From NCBI RefSeq assembly GCF_021412625.1, contig NZ_JAKCFI010000003.1, forward strand, positions 496,001 through 560,000: 64,000 nt of DNA. Direction: 5' to 3'. Below are positions 1 to 7,486 of this stretch, in pieces. Origin of the DNA: Myxococcus stipitatus. Its GTDB lineage: Bacteria > Myxococcota > Myxococcia > Myxococcales > Myxococcaceae. The translations under genes were made by a program, and so were the position numbers. The notes below the pieces were generated by a model. That model saw nothing but the letters and a program-made list of their open reading frames with translations. It searched no databases and was not told the origin of the DNA. How positions within the stretch are numbered: the stretch's first letter is position 1; every line of letters begins with the position of its first letter.

Positions 1-861
1 GGGAAGTCGCGCGGCCTTCGTGGCCAGCCCCGCCGTGTTTCCAATGGCGGCTGTCGCCAGCATCACGAAGATGCGTGCCGCATTCTCCCCGAGGACCTCG
101 CCGTATCCTTCCCCCGCCGCGCTGAGCTGCTCGAAGGTCGTGGCCTGGTCCGCCCGCCGCACGAGGGTCAGCCACCCATCCAGCAGACGCCACACGGTGT
201 CCACGCCCAGGTAGGCGATGGCCAGGGCCGTCAGTGTCGCGGCGGCGCCCTTGGAGAGCGGCTCCGGGAGCGACCACAACAGCAGGTACATCGTCGCGGA
301 CGCAGTGATGGTGGCCATGACGCTGACAGGATCCGCCATGCCCGCCAAGGCCTCGGCGGTCTCGGCCCACACGGAGTCCATGGCGATGGCGAAGGCCAGC
401 GTGTACTTGCCGTCGCTGGCCAGGAGGGGGCCCTCCGCCAGGAGCATCAAGCAGTCCCCGGGCTGACCCTTCCGCCGACACCAGCCGCCGTACTCTCGGG
501 TCAGCTCGTCATCCGCGTAGTCCTCCAGCAGGTGCGGGCCGGTCAGGTCGTCCTGGTATTCGGGAAGGAGCCGAGGTGGGCGGCCTTCGTAGCGGTACAC
601 ACCACTCCTGCGCGGAACGCCGAAGAACTCCCGGGCCTCTTGCATGGGAGTGCGAGACCCACGGACATCGTGGGCCAGCTCCGTGAGCGCCTCCGCGTAT
701 TCGTCGCCCTCGAGTTCGGTCGGCGTCTCCTCCGTCCCGGCTTCGTCGCGGGGGACGACGACGAACGTGTCGTGGCCTGTTTCCAGCCGCACGACGCGGC
801 TCGTACCGCAGCCCGCGAGGATTGCCAGCACGAGCAACGGCGCTGCCCATCGAAGCCACAT
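1..861 (-). CDS. SitA-type polymorphic toxin lipoprotein (N-terminal part, runs off the left edge)
   Basis: Read by hand from the complement: 287 in-frame codons from an ATG at 861 to the window edge, no stop. A lipoprotein signal peptide ends in LAGC (Cys18), followed by an acidic stretch, a segment with the words EFFGVP and CRRKGQPGDCL, then two hydrophobic helices around MYLLLWSLPEPLSKG and LTALAIAYLGVDTVW. This layout is what I know from the large myxobacterial lipoprotein family containing the SitA swarm-inhibition toxins. These are transferred between kin cells by TraA/TraB outer-membrane exchange and carry a variable C-terminal toxin domain. That toxin domain and any SitI immunity gene lie outside the window. 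The family match is from memory of sequence style; a toxin activity cannot be shown from this part alone. Confidence 0.8.
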   Translation of the reverse strand, partial: MWLRWAAPLLVLAILAGCGTSRVVRLETGHDTFVVVPRDEAGTEETPTELEGDEYAEALTELAHDVRGSRTPMQEAREFFGVPRRSGVYRYEGRPPRLLPEYQDDLTGPHLLEDYADDELTREYGGWCRRKGQPGDCLMLLAEGPLLASDGKYTLAFAIAMDSVWAETAEALAGMADPVSVMATITASATMYLLLWSLPEPLSKGAAATLTALAIAYLGVDTVWRLLDGWLTLVRRADQATTFEQLSAAGEGYGEVLGENAARIFVMLATAAIGNTAGLATKAARLP

Positions 862-1137
862 GGCGAGTCCCCCCGTCGGGAGTCCCGCGAACGCGGACGT
901 GTCCCGACGGGGCCGGAGGATATCGGGAATCCGACAAGGCTTGCCCATCATGGGCGCCACGCGGGATTCGTGCGCCCTTCCCTCGATGGGAAATCGCGTG
1001 CCCATCGTGGGAAGCGCGCTTCCTCGAATCCAGACGTCAGGGTGAGGGTACAGCCCATCGATTGGGTGTCATGGGACAGGCCGGGGACTTGCTTGTGGTC
1101 GTCCTCGCTCACGGTGGGCACTCGGGGGGAGAGACGG

Positions 1138-2271
1138 ATGCGCGGATGGGCTGCATTGGCGATGGGACTCGCCACGGGACCGGCGCTGGCGCATGACCTC
1201 GTCGTCGACACGACAGTGAACGGCGAGAAGTTCCACGTGGTGACGCAATACCCGACGGTGCTCCGCTTCGAGGTGTCCGTCACCAACGTCCACCCCTCGG
1301 ACGTGTCCGTGCTCGACGCCATCTCCGCCGCCCTCATGGAGTCCCAGGGCTACCGCTTCGACCCGCCACCCCCCGTGGCCATCCCCGTGGGCGGCTCCAT
1401 CACCTACGTCCAGGACCTCTTCGTCCCCGACCGCGACTTCTGCGAGGCGCTCGCCGCCCTGAGCCACGCCACCTTCCCCGGACTGGGCCGCGGCGTCGTG
1501 GGCATCACCTTCCCCGACGGAACCTCCGGCAGCGAGGCCCGCTTCAGCTGCGCGGACCCCGCGCCCTACACCTGCTGGAACGCCTTCTTCCTCGGAGAAG
1601 GCGCCTCCACCCGCCTGCAGGTCCTCGACCTCTTCTCCGGCGAGCTCCACCCCGCGAGCCAGGCCTTCTCGCCTCCTCTCGACGCGCTCGCCTTCAGCTC
1701 CGACACCCGACAGTTGTTCGGCTTCACGCCGTCGGGCGAGCTGATGCGGGTGTCCGGCGACGGCGCCGCGCTCCCCGTGGGCTTCGTCCCCACCGAGGAG
1801 CCCTTCCACGCCGCCACCATCACCGACGAGGACATCTACGTCGGCGTCGCCGGAGACCGCCTCTTCCGCCTGTTCACCGACTTCGGCGGCGTGCTGTCCG
1901 ACGTGGCCATCCAGGCCCCCGAGGGCTTCGAGGTGGGCGACCTGGCCTTCAACCCGTTCGACCGCCTCCTCTACGCGTACAACCAGTCCTCGCACCGGCT
2001 CACGCGCATCGACGCGAAGACGGGCGTGTACGAGGACTTCGGACCGGAGGTCCCCGTGGACTCGAGCGGCGACGTGAACACGTCGTTCGTCAGCGACGCG
2101 GCCATGTTCGACGAGACCGGGCGCTTCTACCTGTTCGGCAGCGACATCGAGTCCACCTCCCGCGAGCAGGCCTGGCTCTACGCCGTGGACCTGACCACGA
2201 GCGCCTTCTCGCGCGTGCTCCAGACGCGCGTGGCCTCCCTCCCCGTGGATGGCGCGTCCTGCCTCCCCTGA
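1138..2271 (+). CDS. Secreted protein with AHDL-type N-terminal domain and beta-propeller-like remainder
   Basis: 377 residues. Start chosen at 1138 because a clean signal peptide begins there (MRGWAALAMGLATGPALA, cleavage before HD) with a GGGGAGAG purine stretch upstream. The first ~120 mature residues (HDLVVDTTVNGEKF..., IPVGGSITYVQDL) closely resemble the N-terminus of the protein at 35979, so both belong to one paralogous family. The remainder is a series of strand-rich segments (LDALAFSSDTRQLFGF, VGDLAFNPFDRLLYAY, LTRIDAKTGVYEDFG, DEDIYVGVAGDRLFRLF) typical of a beta-propeller reading out a time course. A lipoprotein gene follows within 35 bases, as it does at the second locus. Function unknown; likely periplasmic or extracellular. 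Confidence 0.85.
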   Translation: MRGWAALAMGLATGPALAHDLVVDTTVNGEKFHVVTQYPTVLRFEVSVTNVHPSDVSVLDAISAALMESQGYRFDPPPPVAIPVGGSITYVQDLFVPDRDFCEALAALSHATFPGLGRGVVGITFPDGTSGSEARFSCADPAPYTCWNAFFLGEGASTRLQVLDLFSGELHPASQAFSPPLDALAFSSDTRQLFGFTPSGELMRVSGDGAALPVGFVPTEEPFHAATITDEDIYVGVAGDRLFRLFTDFGGVLSDVAIQAPEGFEVGDLAFNPFDRLLYAYNQSSHRLTRIDAKTGVYEDFGPEVPVDSSGDVNTSFVSDAAMFDETGRFYLFGSDIESTSREQAWLYAVDLTTSAFSRVLQTRVASLPVDGASCLP

Positions 2272-2303
2272 TGACACCCCGTCGCCGACGAGAGGTCCTG
2301 GTC

Positions 2304-2882
2304 ATGACGAGACTCCAGAAGCTGGTGGCCGCCTGTGTCTGCCTGACGTGGGTCGCGTGTGGAGGCGCGGGAGGCAGGCCCTCGCCAGAGGACCCTCCTT
2401 CAGCCCCCCTCCCCCCACCGGCCGAGGACACCCCGCCGCCCAAGCCCCCGCCGCGCCGCGCGCCCGGCGAGCTCGAGGTGCGCCTGCTGGCGGTGAACCA
2501 CGCGGCCTACTCGTCGCTCTCCCTGCGGGTGCGCGACATCGAGGTGTTCCAGCCGGATGGCACCCGGGTGCCCACGCGTCGCCTGACGACCGCCCCCTTC
2601 GAGCTGACCCAGCCGAAGCAGGCCTTCCTGGTGGGGCTGTTCCAGCCGCCCGCGGGACAGGACCGGCTGAAGGTCCGCGTGACGTTCGATGGTCCAGGCG
2701 GCTACCGCGAGGCCACGGCCGCGGGCCTCGTCGAGAGCGCCCGGACGACCATCGAGCTGTGGGCCCGACCCGAGCTCATGCGGGAGCGCGGACGCGTCGT
2801 CATCGAGGTGGACATGGCGCGCTCGCTGGAGGCCCACGGCGTCAACCGCGTGTTCACCCCCACGTGGAGCGCGCGGTACTGA
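2304..2882 (+). CDS. Proline-rich-linker lipoprotein, second half of the AHDL module
   Basis: 192 residues. The ATG at 2304 is preferred over an upstream in-frame start because it begins a lipoprotein signal peptide (MTRLQKLVAACVCLTWVAC) and has AGAGG about 8 bases before it. After the cysteine comes a Pro-rich linker (residues ~25-55), then a ~130-residue beta-rich domain starting ELEVRLLAVNHAAYSSLSLRVRDIEV. Its last 30 residues (RGRVVIEVDMARSLEAHGV) match the end of the lipoprotein at 36957 (RGRAVLELDATRSL), and the domain resembles bacterial domains annotated only as DUF4382-like. Sits 32 bases after the 1138 gene, so probably co-transcribed. Function unknown. Confidence 0.85.
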   Translation: MTRLQKLVAACVCLTWVACGGAGGRPSPEDPPSAPLPPPAEDTPPPKPPPRRAPGELEVRLLAVNHAAYSSLSLRVRDIEVFQPDGTRVPTRRLTTAPFELTQPKQAFLVGLFQPPAGQDRLKVRVTFDGPGGYREATAAGLVESARTTIELWARPELMRERGRVVIEVDMARSLEAHGVNRVFTPTWSARY

Positions 2883-2891
2883 GGGGCCCGC

Positions 2892-4244
<1,353 letters not shown>

Positions 4245-4497
4245 GGGGCGCTCCCCGGAGACCGGGGTGGGTTCCATCCGTGCTTCCATGTCCCGATTTT
4301 AAGAGGGGGCCCCGTGCCGGGCTGGGGACTCCTGCCCGAAGCGAGTCATCTCGCGGGCTTCCGAGGACCCCCTCCCCCGGGAATCGTGCACTTCGCAACC
4401 CAGGAGGGGCGGGAGCGGGAGGAATCCCGAGGGGGCTCGGGCTCCGGAGTCAAGGAACGCTGGCGTTGCCCGCCGGTTTGCGGTGGAACAGGGAGAT

Positions 4498-4884
4498 ATG
4501 GGCTTGAACGGGATGATGGCTGGAGGGCCGACGCCCGGCGGGGACGGCGAGGACAACATCTTCACCCGCGACCGGGCGCCGACAGGCCGCGAGAAGCGCG
4601 TGCGTCAGGCGATGGTCATCGGCGGCGTGCTGCTGGTGCTGTTCGTGGTGTGGATGTACCTCCAGGGCGGGGAGAACCGGGCCATCAAGGCCATGTCTCC
4701 CGTGCAGCGCGAGGCCCTCTTCATGGAGACCCGGGAGAGCTTCCGCCTGATGTGCACGGGCGACGCGGGCACCCGCTTCATCGAACGCTGCCAGAAGCAG
4801 GCGGAGTTCCTCAGCCGCTTCGATGAGTGCGACGAGGCGTGCCGGCGGGAGATCGCGCCCATGCTCCGCAGCTCGGTCCGGTAG
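4498..4884 (+). CDS. Small single-pass membrane protein, paralogue A
   Basis: 128 residues: a flexible Gly-rich N-terminus, basic stretch GREKRVRQ, one membrane helix (VIGGVLLVLFVVWMYL, ~40-56) and a ~70-residue C-terminal domain with four cysteines (LMCTGD, IERCQKQ, FDECDEACRRE). Start at 4498 has AGGGAG directly upstream, though spacing is tight; a GTG at 4483 is possible. The gene at 5017 encodes a paralogue with the same domain (AMSPVQREALFMETRESF here versus AMAPAAREAVFREAWEGF there) and the same CxxxC ending. Topology suggests an inner-membrane anchor with the domain outside, where the cysteines could pair. Family not recognised. Confidence 0.82.
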   Translation: MGLNGMMAGGPTPGGDGEDNIFTRDRAPTGREKRVRQAMVIGGVLLVLFVVWMYLQGGENRAIKAMSPVQREALFMETRESFRLMCTGDAGTRFIERCQKQAEFLSRFDECDEACRREIAPMLRSSVR

Positions 4885-5016
4885 TCCCGCTCCGCGCCTT
4901 GCGCGATGCAAGGTCGCGCAGGGCCTCGTCGTGCTGGATGCAGGGCGACGCGGGAGGGGACCCTCTGAAGCAGGGGGCGCGAGGCCGGCACGTGGCTTGC
5001 CCTGACGCATGCGCGC

Positions 5017-5364
5017 ATGCGTCCCGAACCGATTCCGTCCGAGCCCCCGTCTCATTCCTCCAAGCCCTTCGCGCCAGGGGGGCTGGCCCGTCCCTGGTGG
5101 AAGGACCTGCTGGCGATGGTCGCGCTGGGGGCGGTGCTGGCGCTCGTCGTGGGCTGGCTGGCGTCGGAGCGACGCGCCGTCCTGTCGATGGCGCCCGCCG
5201 CGCGCGAGGCGGTGTTCCGCGAGGCGTGGGAGGGCTTCCAGCGCCTGTGCGTGGAGACCCGGGAGGCGGCGCTCATGGCCCGCTGCCGCGAGGAGGCCCG
5301 CTTCCTCCTGCTGTTCCCCGAGTGTCAGGGGGCGTGCCGAGAGCAGGGCCGTGCCTGGCGCTGA
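5017..5364 (+). CDS. Small single-pass membrane protein, paralogue B
   Basis: 115 residues: Pro/Ser-rich N-terminus, membrane helix (LLAMVALGAVLALVVGWLA, ~32-50) and the same cysteine-containing domain as the gene at 4498 (RLCVETR, ALMARCREEARFLLLFPECQGACREQ). All four cysteine positions are shared, the last two as ECxxAC in both. It lies 132 bases downstream in the same direction, so it looks like a tandem duplication. Its last eight codons, including the stop, form the first copy of a 63-bp tandem repeat. Start at the ATG at 5017; no strong ribosome binding site is visible, and the GCATGCGCGCATGC around the start is palindromic. Function unknown. Confidence 0.75.
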   Translation: MRPEPIPSEPPSHSSKPFAPGGLARPWWKDLLAMVALGAVLALVVGWLASERRAVLSMAPAAREAVFREAWEGFQRLCVETREAALMARCREEARFLLLFPECQGACREQGRAWR

Positions 5365-5525
5365 GGTCGCGACGGGGTCGGACGTGGCGGAGGGCCATGC
5401 CTCGAGCAGGGCCGCGCTTGGCGCAACGGCCGCGATGGTGTCGGACATGGCGGAGGGCCATGCCTCGAGCAGGGCCGCGCCTGGCGCTGAGGTCGCGACG
5501 GGGTCGGGCGTGGCGAAGGGGCTCG
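5341..5525. repeat. 63-bp tandem repeat, about three copies, covering a stop codon
   Basis: Copies begin at 5341, 5404 and 5467, each with GAGCAGGGCCGYGCYTGGCG at its start; the third copy decays after about 55 bases. The first copy contains the last codons and TGA of the gene at 5017. The period is a multiple of three, which is why long open frames with 21-residue periodicity appear on both strands. Those frames are by-products and not called as genes. Confidence 0.9.
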
Positions 5526-5622
5526 CCGATTGTCCTCGCGAGCCGCGCTCCGCTGCATGGCGTGCCCTCATGGCATGGCGCTCCGGGGCGGGCGCTCGGT
5601 CCGCTCGTGATAGCGTCTCCGC

Positions 5623-6726
5623 ATGAAAAGGGTTGAGTGCACGGAGGTGTTCCCCCGGTTCGCGCCAGCGTCACCCCGCGAGGCGCCCGCCATCATCGCG
5701 AAGGACACCCTCCCCTTCGTCGAGTTCCTCGCCTTCGAGCCACAGGGGGCCCTCCTGGTCATCGAGTCCCCCGACCTCGCCAGCGTGCTCGGGCGGCTGC
5801 GCCGGAGGAGCGGGCCTCGCTTCGAGCTGGATGCCGAGCTCCCAGGCGTCATCGGCCCGGGGGCGCTCTCTCCCAGCGGACGCTGGCTCCTCGTGGGAGG
5901 CGAGCGGGTCGGTGGGCGGCATGCATCCTGCCAGTTGATCGACCTGCACACCTTCCAGGTCATCCACACGCTGCCCATCATGCGGCCCTTCGTATGGGTC
6001 GACGACGCGCACTTCATCGCCCAGTCACCGAACTGGAAGCTCGCGTTCCTGGACGGCAACCCGGTCAGGCCCGAGACGCGCAGGGTGGACCCGGCCCTCG
6101 CCGCCGCGCATCCCGCGCTCGTGACTCCGGAGCCGTCCCTGGTGAGGGTCTCCCTGGCCACGCTCACCTGCGAGCCCCTGCTGCCGTCCCTGTTGTTCGA
6201 CGAGGAGGTGAAGGCGGTGCTGTCCCCCGGTCGCGACGTCCTGTACACCGCGACCCACTACTCGCGCATCAGCGCGGTCCGGCTCTCCGACGCCCGCTTG
6301 TTGTGGCAGCGCCCGCCATCACGGAACGTCATCGACGGCACCGTCACGGACATGGCGCTCGACCCCGCGACGAACCGCCTGGTGACCGTGGGCGGCGGCA
6401 TGAGCCATGACATGCTCGTGCTGGACGCGGCGAACGGCGACGAACTCGCGCGCCACTCCCTGGAGACGCTCGCGCGCGGCGTGACGAAGGGCCCGTCCAC
6501 GCGAGGGGCCACCCTCGGCTTCCGCCCGGATGGGCTGGGGGCAATCGTCACCAACAACAGCCTCGTCATCGAACTCGGCAAGGAGGGACGCTGGAGTGCG
6601 TTCAAGGCCGGCAGCCGCGCGTTCCGCGCCCTCGCGTTCTCCGCGGATGGCACCTCCCTGGTCATCGGAGGCGGGGAGAAGAACCTGCGCGCCGTCACGC
6701 TCCCTCCCGTCGAGGCGCGCCCCTGA
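5623..6726 (+). CDS. Cytoplasmic WD40/beta-propeller-like protein
   Basis: 367 residues, no signal peptide or membrane helix. Repeated propeller-blade words are spread over the whole length: FLAFEPQGALLVIESPD, GALSPSGRWLLVGGERV, VKAVLSPGRDVLYTATHYS, DMALDPATNRLVTVGGG, ATLGFRPDGLGAIVTNN, ALAFSADGTSLVIGGGEK. Each has the Phe/Leu-Ser/Asp-Pro-Asp/Gly turn typical of WD40-like blades, giving about six or seven blades. The N-terminus (MKRVECTEVFPRFAPA) is not part of a blade. Start from the ATG at 5623; the Shine-Dalgarno sequence is weak. The next gene follows about 100 bases later in the same direction. Likely a scaffold or ligand-binding protein; the partner is unknown. Confidence 0.82.
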   Translation: MKRVECTEVFPRFAPASPREAPAIIAKDTLPFVEFLAFEPQGALLVIESPDLASVLGRLRRRSGPRFELDAELPGVIGPGALSPSGRWLLVGGERVGGRHASCQLIDLHTFQVIHTLPIMRPFVWVDDAHFIAQSPNWKLAFLDGNPVRPETRRVDPALAAAHPALVTPEPSLVRVSLATLTCEPLLPSLLFDEEVKAVLSPGRDVLYTATHYSRISAVRLSDARLLWQRPPSRNVIDGTVTDMALDPATNRLVTVGGGMSHDMLVLDAANGDELARHSLETLARGVTKGPSTRGATLGFRPDGLGAIVTNNSLVIELGKEGRWSAFKAGSRAFRALAFSADGTSLVIGGGEKNLRAVTLPPVEARP

Positions 6727-6823
6727 GCGCGGCGGCGCACAGGGCCTACGGTCGATTCGTTCCTGGATTGCAAATGACACCCAGGTGAGGGATGGAGCAG
6801 TGGAGCCGAGCCAGGGAGCCTCC

Positions 6824-7378
6824 GTGCTATCGGAAGACACCGCGAACCGCATCGTCCCCTACGTCGTTCCCTCGACCTATCCGCGCGTCCCCGAGCTGTC
6901 CCGGGAGCTGGGACATGGGCTCTGGGTGGTCCTCGCGGAGGACCTGGACGGGCTGGTCACCGGCGTGAACGCCGAAGGGCTCGCGAACGCTGGCGTGACG
7001 TCTCCCGCTGACGCCTGGGCGCGGGCCGACGAGAACCTCGATACGTATTTCTCGGAGGAGGTCACGGCGCGGCTGTACTCGGAGGAGCCCGGCCTGCCGC
7101 CCTTCATCGTCCTCTCCGGGACGTGGCTGGTGGCCACCTGCATCGTCCTCCCCAGGCTCCACAAGTTCGCCGCCCGGGCCCTGCCGGACACGGAGCTGCT
7201 CGTGTCCATTCCCCACCGGGAGTCGCTCGTCATCTTCGCGAAGGGCACGGCGAAGACTCGCGCGAAGCTCCGCGCCCGGATTCGGGAGGTGGATGGCGCG
7301 GGGGCGAAGCCGCTCACCTTCGAGCTCTTCAACCTCTCCGCCCAGGGCGTGACGCCGTTCCTCGAAGCGGAGGGGTGA
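6824..7378 (+). CDS. DUF1444-like protein
   Basis: 184 residues from a GTG at 6824, chosen because AGGGAG sits five bases before it; a GTG at 6800 would add eight residues. The pattern VPELSRELGHGLWVVLAEDLDGLV, then NAEGLANAGVTSPADAWARADENL, then HKFAARALPDTELLVSIPHRESLVIFA resembles the DUF1444 (YtpQ-like) family, in which a conserved aspartate-rich alpha/beta domain has no established activity. The match is by pattern only. No signal peptide. Lies between the propeller protein and the 966-residue protein on the same strand, with gaps of about 100 bases on both sides. Confidence 0.72.
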   Translation: MLSEDTANRIVPYVVPSTYPRVPELSRELGHGLWVVLAEDLDGLVTGVNAEGLANAGVTSPADAWARADENLDTYFSEEVTARLYSEEPGLPPFIVLSGTWLVATCIVLPRLHKFAARALPDTELLVSIPHRESLVIFAKGTAKTRAKLRARIREVDGAGAKPLTFELFNLSAQGVTPFLEAEG

Positions 7379-7486
7379 GCGCCCCTGGCGAGGTGTCCAG
7401 CTCGCGCCCATGAACTCCGCTGGCGCGACGCCGCGTGGGCGCTCGTCGCAGGCCGCGGACATCGACTCCGACGTGAGTTGTAGTTC

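Noticed and set aside
509..937. 142-codon minus-strand frame near the left edge
   Set aside because: Lies in another frame of the SitA-type gene, Arg/Pro-rich, no lipoprotein signal; the frame read from 861 gives a coherent lipoprotein.
5009..5626. 205-codon frame across the 63-bp repeats, and mirror frames on the minus strand
   Set aside because: Open only because the repeat length is a multiple of three; it overlaps the 5017 gene in another frame and has no start signal.
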